Assembly (NCBI RefSeq): GCF_034522235.1
Contig: NZ_JAXHLN010000003.1
Coordinates: 248,001 to 312,000 of the forward strand
DNA from: Thiohalophilus sp.
Lineage (GTDB): Bacteria > Pseudomonadota > Gammaproteobacteria > UBA6429 > Thiohalophilaceae
Direction: 5' to 3'
DNA length: 64,000 bases
Shown: piece by piece, positions 32,501 to 40,321 of the stretch
Layout of the letters: every line of letters starts with the position of its first letter
Numbering within the stretch: the stretch's first letter is position 1
The notes under the pieces: model-generated
Told to the model about the DNA's origin: nothing
Seen by the model: only the letters and a program-made list of their open reading frames with translations
Databases searched by the model: none
Program-made: the position numbers and the translations under genes

Positions 32501-32704
32501 TTACTGGTCGGTAGCAAGCATGTCTGCATGCTGTGCAGAAGAAGAGTAAAACGGATAATCCGTGTAACCCTTTTCGTCCCCGCCATAGAAGGTGGCGGTA
32601 TCCGGATCGTTCAACGGCAGATCCTCGCAGTAACGGCGGACCAGATCGGGGTTGGCCAGGGTAAGGTCACCGGTTTGAACCGGTTCGAACAAATCAGTAC
32701 TCAT
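32501..32704 (-). pseudogene. Old Yellow Enzyme (NADH:flavin oxidoreductase) remnant, internal deletion
   Basis: The frame keeps its ribosome site (AAGGAG) and start. The first 18 residues (MSTDLFEPVQTGDLTLAN) are the N-terminus of the NemA/OYE family, where MAPLTR would follow. It jumps in frame to the C-terminal part: PDLVRRYCEDLPLNDPD and TATFYGGDEKGYTDYPF. About 270-290 residues, including the flavin and catalytic residues, are missing. The family has LAN-R at the first point and (I)AN-PDL at the second, so GCCAAC is a likely direct repeat at the deletion ends. A 67-residue product may still be made, but not an enzyme. Confidence 0.78.
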
Positions 32705-32718
32705 GAACGACTCCTTTG

Positions 32719-32913
32719 TTATTTTGAATACTCTCCGATGGGAAAGCGCGTTTCAATGTGCAGCATCGCGACGAAACGAAAACAGGAAAGCGGTGTGTCC
32801 TCCGCCGGTTTGACGATCACCGGACAGCCGGCGGCGACGGCCGGTCCGACCACGTCACGGTTCCCTGCGGGAGAGCGGTTATCGGCTGTCAGTGCGCAAA
32901 AGTGTGCGAGCAT
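32719..32913 (-). pseudogene. Aldehyde dehydrogenase fragment
   Basis: A 64-residue open frame with a GGAG site and an ATG at 32913. Only the middle is recognisable: GPAVAAGCPVIVKPAEDTPLS, the cofactor-binding segment of NAD(P)-dependent aldehyde dehydrogenases with its conserved lysine, followed by CFRFVAML. The ends do not match, and the catalytic Cys and Glu segments are absent. It lies 9 bp downstream of the acetolactate-synthase-like gene, where an aldehyde dehydrogenase gene is often found in relatives, as I recall; I could not check this. Confidence 0.6.
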
Positions 32914-32922
32914 GAAGGTCTC

Positions 32923-34614
32923 CTATATCGCTCGGCTCTGTTCCTTGATGGCGTGATTGAGAATACGATCGTTGTCGATATAGTCGATTGGCACTTCAAC
33001 CAGATGGACGCCGGTCTCGTTGAGGCACTGTTGCAACAGCGTTGGCAGTCCCGCTGCGGAGGCAATCCGATGTCCCCGGGCACCGTAACTGTTGGCGTAC
33101 TGCACAAAGTCGGGATTGCCGTAATCCAGACCAAAATCCTCGAATCCCATGTTGGCCTGTTTCCACTTGATCATGCCGTAGGCATCGTCACGCAGGATCA
33201 GGACTACCAGATCCAGTTCGAGGCGCACCGCTGTTTCCAATTCCTGGGAGTTCATCATGAACCCACCGTCACCGCAGATCGCCATCACCTTGCGATCCGG
33301 GTGAACGATTTTGACGGCGATGGCCGAAGGCAGGCCGGCGCCCATGGTGGCCAGGGCGTTGTCCAGCAGGACGGTATTGGGCTGGTATGCCAGATAATTA
33401 CGGGCGAACCAGATTTTGTAGATACCGTTATCCAGCGTAATGATCCCGTCTTCCGGCATGGCCCGGCGGATTTCTGCTACCAGCCGTTGTGGATAGAGGG
33501 GAAAGCGGTCATCCTCGACTCCTTCCCTCAGATGGGCATCGAGGTGTTGCTTGACCGTCATGAAGCGGCTGAAATCCCACTGTTTCTGTATCTTGACGCC
33601 GGTGGTGAGTCGTTCGATGCTGTCGGTGATATCGCCGATCACGCCTTGCTGGGGATGATAGACCGCGTCGACGGCGGCGGTAATGTAATTGACATGGATC
33701 ACCCTGGCGTTACCGGCCTTACCGGCACCCGCCAGATCGGGGTTTTCGACTTCACCGCTATGCTCATCATCCATGATGAAAGGCGGTTTTTCGACCACGT
33801 CATGGCCGACATTGATGATCAGATCCGCCGCCTCAATGGCCCGGTGCAGATAATCCTCGCCGGAGAGGGCGGCGGTACCAAGAAACAGCGGATGGCGTTC
33901 GTCGATGACCCCTTTGCCCATCTGGGTGCTGAAAAAGGGAATGCCGCTCTTGTCGACGAAGGCGCGCAATGCCGCGCAGGTCTGGCGGCGGTTAGCGCCG
34001 GCACCGATTAACAACAGAGGATGGCGGGCCGAATGCAGCATCTGCAGCGCGGCCTCGATGGCATCGTCACTGGCGCGCGGGTTGGTGAAGTGACTGCGGG
34101 GGATCACACCGGCGTCGGTCTCGTCGCGGGCGATATCCTCGGGCAACTCCAGGTGGACCGCGCCGGGTCGCTCATCCCCGGCGCGCCGGAAGGCCTCGCG
34201 CACCCGGGCGGGAATGTTGTGGGCGCTGCTCAGTTGGCGGGTGTACTTGGTCAGCGGTTGCATCATATCCACCACGTCAACGATCTGGAATTCCCCCTGC
34301 TTGCTGGCTTTGATCGGTTTTTGGCCGGTGACCATCAGCATGGGCATTGCCCCCAGCTGGGCATAGGCCGCGGCCGTGACCAGGTTGGTGGCACCTGGCC
34401 CCAGGGTGGCAAGACAGACCCCGGTTTTACCGGTCAGTCGTCCATAGGTGGCGGCCATGAAACCGGCAGCCTGCTCGTGCCGGGTCAGGATGAGCCGGAT
34501 ATTCGAGTCCTTTAGTGAGTTGAGCAGGTCGAGGTTTTCTTCGCCCGGAATGCCGAAAATGTACTCCACCCCTTCGGATTCGAGTGCCTTGACAAATAGA
34601 TCGGAGGCCTTCAT
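32923..34614 (-). CDS. Acetolactate-synthase-like thiamine-diphosphate enzyme, large-subunit type
   Basis: A 563-residue TPP enzyme. ATG at 34614 (MKASDLFVKALESEGVEYIF) follows an AGGA; the open frame extends upstream without similarity. The thiamine Glu is in RHEQAAGFMAATYGRLTGK (~47), then GPGATNLVTAAAYAQ. The C-terminal TPP/Mg motif is GDGGFMMNSQELETAVRLEL. No small regulatory-subunit gene adjoins, so this is probably the catabolic or stand-alone type rather than the IlvBH biosynthetic enzyme; the substrate is open. It is the only intact gene in a decayed cluster and is preceded by an ECF-type motif (34764) and a 9-bp hairpin. Confidence 0.85.
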   Translation of the reverse strand: MKASDLFVKALESEGVEYIFGIPGEENLDLLNSLKDSNIRLILTRHEQAAGFMAATYGRLTGKTGVCLATLGPGATNLVTAAAYAQLGAMPMLMVTGQKPIKASKQGEFQIVDVVDMMQPLTKYTRQLSSAHNIPARVREAFRRAGDERPGAVHLELPEDIARDETDAGVIPRSHFTNPRASDDAIEAALQMLHSARHPLLLIGAGANRRQTCAALRAFVDKSGIPFFSTQMGKGVIDERHPLFLGTAALSGEDYLHRAIEAADLIINVGHDVVEKPPFIMDDEHSGEVENPDLAGAGKAGNARVIHVNYITAAVDAVYHPQQGVIGDITDSIERLTTGVKIQKQWDFSRFMTVKQHLDAHLREGVEDDRFPLYPQRLVAEIRRAMPEDGIITLDNGIYKIWFARNYLAYQPNTVLLDNALATMGAGLPSAIAVKIVHPDRKVMAICGDGGFMMNSQELETAVRLELDLVVLILRDDAYGMIKWKQANMGFEDFGLDYGNPDFVQYANSYGARGHRIASAAGLPTLLQQCLNETGVHLVEVPIDYIDNDRILNHAIKEQSRAI

Positions 34615-34673
34615 GAAATATGTCCTGCTTCCGTTTGGTTGATGTTTTTTCGAAGCTTTCCCTGAACTGGCGG

Positions 34674-34700
34674 TTATCCGCGGCCTGGCTGCGCGGATAA
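34674..34700 (-). other. 9-bp perfect hairpin in the leader of the synthase gene
   Basis: TTATCCGCG and CGCGGATAA pair perfectly around a 9-nt loop, about 60 nt upstream of the start codon and downstream of the ECF-type motif. No T tract follows. Confidence 0.55.
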
Positions 34701-34763
34701 TCCATCCCGATTGCATCAAGAGCGTAATAATCGCACCGCCGTTGAGTCAGAAGGAATAAAGGT

Positions 34764-34792
34764 TTGGTCGCAGAAACGTCCCGGACCTTACA
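34764..34792 (-). promoter_or_regulatory. ECF-type promoter motif of the synthase gene
   Basis: On the minus strand: TGTAAGGT, 13 bp, GCGACCAA. It has the same spacing as the three copies at 28964, 29022 and 32432, with one change in each octamer relative to the sigma-operon copy. It lies 150 bp upstream of the synthase ATG. Confidence 0.7.
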
Positions 34793-34828
34793 GCTCCCAT
34801 CCGATTGCCAATGGCGGATGCCATACGT

Positions 34829-34918
34829 TTATGAAAACGAGCTTTGTTTGGCCTGGTCCATGGCCGGCCTGGCGGCCTGCGGGGCGGAATCTTCATCATG
34901 AAAGGTAAAGCGTGTCAT
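34829..34918 (-). pseudogene. Truncated AhpD/carboxymuconolactone-decarboxylase-family N-terminus
   Basis: A 29-codon frame with a good site (AGGAGAG) and ATG at 34918, MTRFTFHDEDSAPQAARPAM. This is the usual opening of peroxidase-related CMD/AhpD proteins (…AARP-x-L-x-x-A-x-x-x-F-G-F-x-P-N). It runs to AKQSSF and then stops. The catalytic C-x-x-C-H part is absent. It lies downstream of a TetR-type palindrome that would have controlled it. Confidence 0.55.
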
Positions 34919-34969
34919 GGTGCTCTCCTGGTTATAGAGTGATTATTCAATAATTCCGAGTATGGCAAT

Positions 34970-34989
34970 ACTTGAATGATCGTTCAAGT
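34970..34989. promoter_or_regulatory. TetR-type palindromic operator
   Basis: ACTTGAATGATCGTTCAAGT is a 7-bp perfect inverted repeat around a 6-bp centre, typical of TetR-family operators. It sits between two divergent gene remnants: the AhpD-like start (34918) and a possible TetR remnant (34995). Confidence 0.65.
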
Positions 34990-34994
34990 TTGTT

Positions 34995-35110
34995 ATGATT
35001 GAAATTGAACCGAATTTTAGGGCGTCGCCAGGCCCTGCCGCGCGCAACGACGTATTCTGGTGCCGGGGTCATAGCGCCACCTGTTCATTGCCGTTGAAGC
35101 CTGGAGAGCC
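34995..35110 (+). pseudogene. Possible TetR-family regulator remnant
   Basis: The frame beginning at ATG 34995 contains ARNDVFWCRGHSATCSL (residues ~16-32), close to the first helix-turn of TetR regulators (A-R-x-x-F-W-x-R-G-Y-x-A-T-S). The surrounding residues do not match, and the frame runs into the next gene. The position beside a TetR-type palindrome supports the reading; chance similarity remains possible. Confidence 0.35.
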
Positions 35111-35154
35111 GGCTGCGGCAGGCCGATCAATGACCCTATATATCGAGGAAAATC

Positions 35155-35616
35155 ATGCGAAGTTTTCTGATCAATCACAGTTACCTGGGCACGGGTGATT
35201 TGTTCGCGCCGTCGCGTTGGCTGGAGAAGTTCCTGCATCCGCACCGGCATATCGCACGGTGCCAGTATCGGGGCAAGGAGCTGACAGTGCACTGGACCCG
35301 GCGCGCACAGCGCCAGTTACAGCAGTTGGAGGAACCGTTACTGGTTGAAATGCAGCTGTATTTCTCCTGCATGGTCAAAAAACGGGTATTGTTTCACCCG
35401 GCGGACTTTGAGTCCGACAGTGATATCATCCCGGTGACGCAACATTTGTCTGTCACTGTGCGCACGGTACAGTCTGATCAATGTGATCCGGTTGAGTTTG
35501 CCCGTCACTATCCGGGTAAACGGAAGCTGGAGACGCCCGGGGCAAAAAAAATGCGCCCCCGCGAGCTGACGATAGATTTTAAACAAGGGCAATGGAGGGG
35601 AAACTTTTCAATCTAG
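35155..35616 (+). CDS. Hypothetical protein, 153 residues
   Basis: I do not recognise this protein. It starts MRSFLINHSYLGTGDLFAPS after GAGGAAAA. It is basic, predicted soluble, with an aromatic/His-rich first half (SRWLEKFLHPHRHIARCQYRG; HWTRRAQRQLQQLEEPLL), a hydrophobic strand (EMQLYFSCMVKKRVLF) and a Lys/Arg-rich tail. Cysteines at ~36, 72 and 109 form no known motif. It is convergent with tatC (68 bp gap). The first half resembles conserved hypothetical proteins of sulfur bacteria, from memory only. Confidence 0.6.
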   Translation: MRSFLINHSYLGTGDLFAPSRWLEKFLHPHRHIARCQYRGKELTVHWTRRAQRQLQQLEEPLLVEMQLYFSCMVKKRVLFHPADFESDSDIIPVTQHLSVTVRTVQSDQCDPVEFARHYPGKRKLETPGAKKMRPRELTIDFKQGQWRGNFSI

Positions 35617-35684
35617 ACCCCGGCGGCCCGGGGTGAAGGCAAATGGCACTTCGGGTCTGTAATCAGTGATCGGCCTTTTGGTGC

Positions 35685-36608
35685 TCAATCTTTCTGAGTA
35701 TCGTCGCTGTTGTCGCTGTTGTCGCTGTTGTCATCCTTGTTCAGCGCCTCTTCCTCGGCAATGGCACGATCCAGTTCGGCTTCCATTTCCGCTTGCATCT
35801 CCTCGCTACTAAGCGGGGCTTCTTCCTGCTCCGCTTCTTCGGCAGACGTCTCTTCTTCGCGCTTGCGCTTCATGATGCGCCCGAAGATGACACCGACCTC
35901 AAACAGCAGCCACATGGGCACAGCCAGGAGGGTCTGGGAAATGATGTCCGGCGGGGTCAGCAGCATGCCAACCACGAAAGCGCCTACGATGATATAGGGT
36001 CGTTTTTGCGACAGGGCTTCCGGGGTCGTGACCCCGGCCAGAATCAGCATAATGGTAGCGATGGGTACCTCGAACGCCACACCGAAAGCAAAAAACAGTT
36101 TAATGGCAAAATCGAGATAGCTGGCGATATCCGGTCGGTAGTCGATACTTTCCGAGGCGAAGCTGGAAGTGAATTCGAACACCAGCGGGAAGACCACGTA
36201 ATAGGCAAAGGCCATGCCCAGGTAAAACAGGATAATGCTCGAGACGAGCAAAGGCAGAGCCAGTTTTTTCTCGTGCTTATAAAGACCGGGCGCGATGAAG
36301 GACCATATCTGATGAAGGACATAGGGGACAGAGAGAAAAAACGCAGCAATCAGGGCCAGCTTGAATGGCGTGAAGACGGGTGAGATCACCCCGATGGCAA
36401 GCATCTTGTTGCCCTCGACCAGATAGCCCTGCAGGGGCAGCGAGAAGTAATAATAGAGATCGTTGGCGACTGCCATCAGTGCCACGGTTAGAATCAAGAC
36501 CAGTCCGACTATACGCAGCAGACGATCGCGCAGCTCGACCAGATGCGAGAGGAACGGCGTCTCCTGTTCCGCGCTCTGATCGTTATCGTTCGGGCTTTTC
36601 TTGCTCAT
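35685..36608 (-). CDS. tatC: Sec-independent translocase subunit TatC
   Basis: A 307-residue inner-membrane receptor for twin-arginine signal peptides, with six membrane helices. Family marks: FLSHLVELRDRLLRI (~20), PLQGYLVEGNKMLAIGVISP, the conserved PYVLHQIWSFIAPGLYKHEK, and YRPDIASYLDFAIKLFFAFG. The C-terminal ~65 residues are an acidic extension (EEETSAEEAEQEEAP ... DNSDNSDNSDD), longer than in E. coli. The start overlaps the tatB stop by 26 bp. In-window Tat substrates are SoxY and the multicopper oxidase-like protein A. Confidence 0.95.
   Translation of the reverse strand: MSKKSPNDNDQSAEQETPFLSHLVELRDRLLRIVGLVLILTVALMAVANDLYYYFSLPLQGYLVEGNKMLAIGVISPVFTPFKLALIAAFFLSVPYVLHQIWSFIAPGLYKHEKKLALPLLVSSIILFYLGMAFAYYVVFPLVFEFTSSFASESIDYRPDIASYLDFAIKLFFAFGVAFEVPIATIMLILAGVTTPEALSQKRPYIIVGAFVVGMLLTPPDIISQTLLAVPMWLLFEVGVIFGRIMKRKREEETSAEEAEQEEAPLSSEEMQAEMEAELDRAIAEEEALNKDDNSDNSDNSDDTQKD
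35703..35732. repeat. tatC: 9-bp tandem repeat in tatC
   Basis: GTCGCTGTT three times plus a partial fourth copy, encoding the (Asp-Asn-Ser)n tail of TatC. Copy number is likely to vary. Confidence 0.8.
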
Positions 36609-36990
36609 CAGCTGCGGTGTCGGACGATGGTTTGTCGTTGTGGGGCTTATCGATAATTTCGGCGTCGGATTGTTCGGAGGTCTGTTCTGTCTCGTCGTCG
36701 CCGGTCGCCTTGACCAGGTAATCCGGCTTCTCTTCTTCCTCGATGGTGAAGCGGTCGCTGTTCATGATCTGCTTGATCTCGTCCAGGCCGGCATCTTCTT
36801 CAAGCGCCTTGCGCAGCTCTTCTTGTTTCATCTCGCGATCGATGTCGGATTTGACCTGGGTGACAAAACGGCGCGTGCGGCCGACCCACTTGCCGACATT
36901 GCGGGCCACCGCAGGCAAGCGTTCGGGGCCGACGACCACCAGGGCCACGACCGTGATGATAATCAGTTCAAGAAAGCCGATATCAAACAT
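36583..36990 (-). CDS. tatB: Sec-independent translocase subunit TatB
   Basis: A 135-residue protein: N-terminal membrane helix MFDIGFLELIIITVVALVVV, the TatB Gly-Pro-Glu-Arg-Leu-Pro hinge (VGPERLPAVARNVGKWVG), an amphipathic helix, then an acidic tail from residue ~80. It works with TatC in signal-peptide recognition. It is 90 bp downstream of tatA; that gap holds a heptamer repeat. Confidence 0.95.
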   Translation of the reverse strand: MFDIGFLELIIITVVALVVVGPERLPAVARNVGKWVGRTRRFVTQVKSDIDREMKQEELRKALEEDAGLDEIKQIMNSDRFTIEEEEKPDYLVKATGDDETEQTSEQSDAEIIDKPHNDKPSSDTAADEQEKPER

Positions 36991-36999
36991 AGCGTAAAA

Positions 37000-37029
37000 G
37001 GGACGAGTGACGAGGGACGAGGGACGAGG
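37000..37029. repeat. Heptameric tandem repeat GGGACGA
   Basis: Four units (GGGACGA, GTGACGA, GGGACGA, GGGACGA) plus GG in the tatA-tatB gap, just upstream of tatB in the direction of transcription. Confidence 0.75.
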
Positions 37030-37080
37030 AGACAGGCAGATCTCTGACCCCTGCTATCGTTGCCATGCTCAGAAACCCTT

Positions 37081-37320
37081 TCAGGTTTTGTCCTCGTCCT
37101 TGACCTTGGTGGCTTCGCCTTCGATGGTCTGGTTTTCGTCGCTGCTTTCCAGTTTGGACGAGTCATTGTCCTCAGCGGCGTCTTCTTCACTCTTGACCGC
37201 GCTCTTGAAGCCCTTGACCGCACTGCCGAGATCGGAGCCGATGTTGCGCAGGCGCTTGGCGCCGAACAGCAGCAGCACAATCAGCAGAATAATAACCAGT
37301 TGCCAGATACCAATACCCAT
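37081..37320 (-). CDS. tatA: Sec-independent translocase subunit TatA
   Basis: A 79-residue pore-forming subunit. [20 protein letters not shown] is the membrane helix, followed by the [14 protein letters not shown] hinge and an amphipathic helix ([15 protein letters not shown]). The tail is acidic. First gene of tatABC, downstream of the HIT-protein gene on the same strand (76 bp). Confidence 0.95.
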   Translation of the reverse strand: MGIGIWQLVIILLIVLLLFGAKRLRNIGSDLGSAVKGFKSAVKSEEDAAEDNDSSKLESSDENQTIEGEATKVKDEDKT

Positions 37321-37396
37321 GATGTTACTCCACGTCCTGAACGTTAACGATTATTGAAGCGCTGTCTGTGTCAGTAAATAACAATCAGCGTTGTGA

Positions 37397-37735
37397 CTAT
37401 TCAAAGCCGGGCATATTCTTTCCGCCCATCAGATGGATGTGCAGATGAAAAATAATCTGTCCCCCGCCTTCGCCGGTGTTAATAATGGTGCGAAAGCCGT
37501 CATCCAGCCCCTGCTGTTTGGCGATTTTCGGCAGTTGCCGCAGCATGTGTCCCACCAGTGCATCGTGTTGTGGTTCCAGCTCATTAAGGCTGTCGATGTG
37601 TTCGCGCGGGATCACCAGCAAATGCACCTCGGCCTTGGGGTTTATATCCTTGAAGACGATCATCTGATCATCCTCATAGACCCGATCCGAGGGAATTTCA
37701 TCAGCGAGAATTTTGCAAAACAGGCAGTCGCTCAT
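37397..37735 (-). CDS. hinT: HIT-family nucleoside phosphoramidase (HinT-like)
   Basis: A 112-residue cytosolic HIT protein. ATG at 37735 (MSDCLFCKILADEIPSD) begins right after hisE; the open frame extends upstream without similarity. The zinc-binding CLFCKI is present, and the HIT motif is FHLHIHLMGG at residues ~96-105 (His-x-His-x-His). Hydrolyses AMP-amino bonds. Placed between hisE and tatA, as in many gammaproteobacteria. Confidence 0.92.
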   Translation of the reverse strand: MSDCLFCKILADEIPSDRVYEDDQMIVFKDINPKAEVHLLVIPREHIDSLNELEPQHDALVGHMLRQLPKIAKQQGLDDGFRTIINTGEGGGQIIFHLHIHLMGGKNMPGFE

Positions 37736-37742
37736 GATGACC

Positions 37743-38060
37743 TCATTGGTTCCGGTTGGCTTTCTCTTCCAGCCCCGACAGGCCGAAGCGGCGCGCCAGC
37801 TCATCGAGCACCTGATCCGGGCCAAGCCCCTGATGCGCCAGCATCACCAGGGTATGAAACCACAGATCGGCGGTTTCATAAACGATCTGTTGCGGGTCCC
37901 CGTTCTTGGCGGCCATCACCGTTTCGGTGGCCTCCTCGCCGATTTTTTTCAAAATCGCGTCCAGCCCCTTGCCGTACAGGCCGGCGACGTAGGAGCTGTC
38001 GGGATCGGCCCCTTTACGCTGTTCGAGCACCTCGGCGAGTTGTTGCAATATGTCGCTCAT
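37743..38060 (-). CDS. hisE: Phosphoribosyl-ATP pyrophosphatase
   Basis: A 105-residue all-alpha NTP pyrophosphohydrolase, second step of histidine biosynthesis. The metal-binding [10 protein letters not shown] and [15 protein letters not shown] segments are present. It is separate from hisI here, unlike the fused E. coli HisIE. ATG at 38060 ([17 protein letters not shown]). Confidence 0.95.
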   Translation of the reverse strand: MSDILQQLAEVLEQRKGADPDSSYVAGLYGKGLDAILKKIGEEATETVMAAKNGDPQQIVYETADLWFHTLVMLAHQGLGPDQVLDELARRFGLSGLEEKANRNQ

Positions 38061-38101
38061 AGGCGGGGATTATTCCACGTTTGGGGCCGTTTGTGGGGAT
38101 G

Positions 38102-38488
38102 CTATTTATATATGGCGTCGGGATCCTTGATCACCGGCTCCACCTCGACCCACTGATCACCCTGTAACTGCTTGAAAAAACAGCGATGTCGGCCGGTATG
38201 ACAGGCGATGCCGCCTTTTTGCTCCACCTCCAGCAAAATCACGTCATTATCGCAATCCAGGCGGATGTCGCGGATGATCTGCTCGTGGCCCGACTCCTCG
38301 CCCTTGCGCCACAGCTTGCCCCGGGAGCGCGACCAGTAGATCGCCTTGCCCTCCTGCACGCTCAGCGCCAGCGACTCGCGGTTCATCCAGGCCAGCATCA
38401 GCACCTGGCCCGTGCCCGTCTCCTGGGCAATCACAGGTACCAGCCCGTCCCCGGTCCACTTGATCTCATCCAGCCAGTTTGTACTCAT
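38102..38488 (-). CDS. hisI: Phosphoribosyl-AMP cyclohydrolase
   Basis: A 128-residue zinc enzyme, third step of histidine biosynthesis. It has [26 protein letters not shown], the metal site [13 protein letters not shown], and the Cys ligands in [14 protein letters not shown]. Stand-alone form. A long composite repeat separates it from hisF. Confidence 0.95.
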   Translation of the reverse strand: MSTNWLDEIKWTGDGLVPVIAQETGTGQVLMLAWMNRESLALSVQEGKAIYWSRSRGKLWRKGEESGHEQIIRDIRLDCDNDVILLEVEQKGGIACHTGRHRCFFKQLQGDQWVEVEPVIKDPDAIYK

Positions 38489-38496
38489 AATGATTT

Positions 38497-38644
38497 TTTA
38501 CCGCAGAGGCGCAGAGAGCGCAAAGTTAATTATGAATGCTTAATTTTGAATTTTGAATTAAATGCGGATTTTGCAATTCAAAATTTAAAATTCAACACTA
38601 AAAATTATTTCTTCGCGTCCTCTGCGCCTCTGCGGTGAAATTTT
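38497..38644. repeat. Composite nested inverted repeat between hisF and hisI
   Basis: Outer arms: TTTACCGCAGAGGCGCAGAG and its complement CTCTGCGCCTCTGCGGTGAA. Inside is a second inverted repeat of AT-rich units: TTTTGAATTTTGAATTAA against TTCAAAATTTAAAATTCAA. A shorter relative lies between hisA and hisF at 39431. Confidence 0.8.
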
Positions 38645-38646
38645 TT

Positions 38647-39414
38647 CTAAAGCCGGACTTCGATGTCGCTGCCGGCCATGCGCCGCTTGGCTTCCTCGAT
38701 GCTGTATTCGCCGAAGTGGAAGATGCTGGCGGCGAGCACGGCGTCGGCGTGGCCCTGTTTGATGCCGTCAACCAGGTGGTCCAGGTTGCCGACGCCGCCG
38801 GAGGCGATCACCGGGACGCTGACCGCATCGCAGATGGCGCGGGTCAGATCCAGATCGAAGCCCTGTTTGGTGCCGTCGCGATCCATGCTGGTCAGCAGGA
38901 TCTCGCCGGCGCCGTAGTCGACCATTTTCCTGGCCCACTCGATCGCGTCCAGGCCGGTGGCCTTGCGCCCGCCATGGGTGAAGATATCCCACTTTTTCGG
39001 GTCCTCGCTCACCTGTTTGGCGTCGATGGCCACCACAATGCACTGGGAGCCGAATTTCTGTGCTGCCTCGCGCACGAACTCGGGATTGTCCACCGCCGCG
39101 GTATTGATCGCGACCTTGTCGGCGCCGGCGTTGAGCATGGCGCGCACATCCTCGATCTTGCGAATGCCGCCGCCGACGGTCAGCGGAATAAACACCTGGC
39201 CGGCCACCTGTTCCACCACATGGATCATGGTCTCGCGGTTTTCGTGACTCGCGGTGATATCCAGAAAGGTCAGCTCGTCGGCGCCCTGCTCGTCATAGCG
39301 GCGTGCGATCTCCACCGGATCCCCCGCATCGCGGATATCCACGAACTGCACCCCCTTCACAACCCGGCCCTTGTCCACGTCCAGGCAGGGAATAATACGT
39401 TTGGCCAGACCCAT
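38647..39414 (-). CDS. hisF: Imidazole glycerol phosphate synthase cyclase subunit
   Basis: A 255-residue (beta/alpha)8 barrel that makes imidazole glycerol phosphate and AICAR with ammonia from HisH. Catalytic Asp in [16 protein letters not shown] (~11) and Asp in [15 protein letters not shown] (~130). Phosphate-binding ASGGVGN near 225. [10 protein letters not shown] is the standard opening. Confidence 0.96.
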   Translation of the reverse strand: MGLAKRIIPCLDVDKGRVVKGVQFVDIRDAGDPVEIARRYDEQGADELTFLDITASHENRETMIHVVEQVAGQVFIPLTVGGGIRKIEDVRAMLNAGADKVAINTAAVDNPEFVREAAQKFGSQCIVVAIDAKQVSEDPKKWDIFTHGGRKATGLDAIEWARKMVDYGAGEILLTSMDRDGTKQGFDLDLTRAICDAVSVPVIASGGVGNLDHLVDGIKQGHADAVLAASIFHFGEYSIEEAKRRMAGSDIEVRL

Positions 39415-39430
39415 ATGAATACCTCAAATA

Positions 39431-39540
39431 GTTTTTTACCGCAGAGACGACGTAGAGCAATTTTGAATGCTAAATGTTGAATGTTGAATTAACTACCGAT
39501 TTGGCAATTCAAAATTTAAAATTCAACATTCAAAATTATT
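39431..39540. repeat. Nested inverted repeat between hisA and hisF (one outer arm missing)
   Basis: A left outer arm TTTTTACCGCAGAGACGACG is followed by an inner inverted repeat, TTTTGAATGCTAAATGTTG with TTCAAAATTTAAAATTCAAC. The sequence of the element at 38497 is closely repeated, but the right outer arm is absent and hisA coding sequence begins at once. Confidence 0.75.
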
Positions 39541-40279
39541 ACTCGCCCCCGCAGCTGTCGGCCAGGGCGGCGCCTTCGGTGAAGTCGAGGCTGCCTTCGT
39601 AGATGGCCCGGCCGGTGATGGCGCCCATAATACCCTCGTTGGCGACCTCGCACAGGGCCTGGATATCGTCCATGTTGGTAATGCCGCCGGAGGCGATGAC
39701 CGGGATAGCCATCGACTGGGCCAGCTTGACGGTGGCCTCGACGTTGACGCCGCTCATCATGCCGTCGCGGCCGATGTCGGTGTAGACGATGGCCGAGACG
39801 CCGTCCTGTTCAAAATGCTGGGCCAGATCGATGACATCGTGACGCGAGAGCTTGGACCAGCCGTCGATGGCCACCTTGCCGTCCTTGGCGTCCAGGCCGA
39901 CGATAATGTGGCCGGGGTATTCCATGCACAGATCATTGACAAAATGGGGCGCGTTGACCGCTTTGGTGCCGATGATTACATACTGCACGCCGGCATCGAG
40001 ATAAGTCTCCACGGTTTCCTCGTCGCGGATACCGCCGCCGATCTGGATGGGCAGATCGGGGAAGGCGCTGGCGATGGCATGGACCACGTCGGCGTTGACC
40101 GGTTTACCGGCGAAGGCGCCGTTGAGATCGACGATATGCAGGCGTCGGGCGCCGGCCTCGACCCAACGTGCGGCCACGCTGACCGGGTCGTCGGAAAAAA
40201 TCGTTTCATCTTCCATTTTGCCCTGACGCAAACGGACGCATTTGCCGTCCTTGAGGTCGATGGCAGGGATCAGCAGCAT
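39539..40279 (-). CDS. hisA: Phosphoribosylformimino-AICAR-ribotide isomerase
   Basis: A 246-residue (beta/alpha)8 isomerase of histidine biosynthesis. Catalytic Asp8 in [20 protein letters not shown] and Asp in [16 protein letters not shown] (~130). Phosphate sites at [12 protein letters not shown] and [13 protein letters not shown] at 40279, 42 bp after hisH. Confidence 0.96.
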   Translation of the reverse strand: MLLIPAIDLKDGKCVRLRQGKMEDETIFSDDPVSVAARWVEAGARRLHIVDLNGAFAGKPVNADVVHAIASAFPDLPIQIGGGIRDEETVETYLDAGVQYVIIGTKAVNAPHFVNDLCMEYPGHIIVGLDAKDGKVAIDGWSKLSRHDVIDLAQHFEQDGVSAIVYTDIGRDGMMSGVNVEATVKLAQSMAIPVIASGGITNMDDIQALCEVANEGIMGAITGRAIYEGSLDFTEGAALADSCGGE

Positions 40280-40321
40280 GGTGAAGTCTCTCGTGTTTGC
40301 TCGAACGTCACAGTGGTGTGC

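Noticed and set aside
32329-32586. Minus-strand 85-codon open frame between the OYE remnant and the EGKCG gene
   Set aside because: It overlaps the OYE remnant in another frame and contains the ECF-type motif; Arg/Pro-rich with no family pattern.
38497-39540. CRISPR-like or phage attachment reading of the his-operon repeats
   Set aside because: The units are inverted and nested with no regular spacers, and there are no cas, integrase or tRNA genes in the window.
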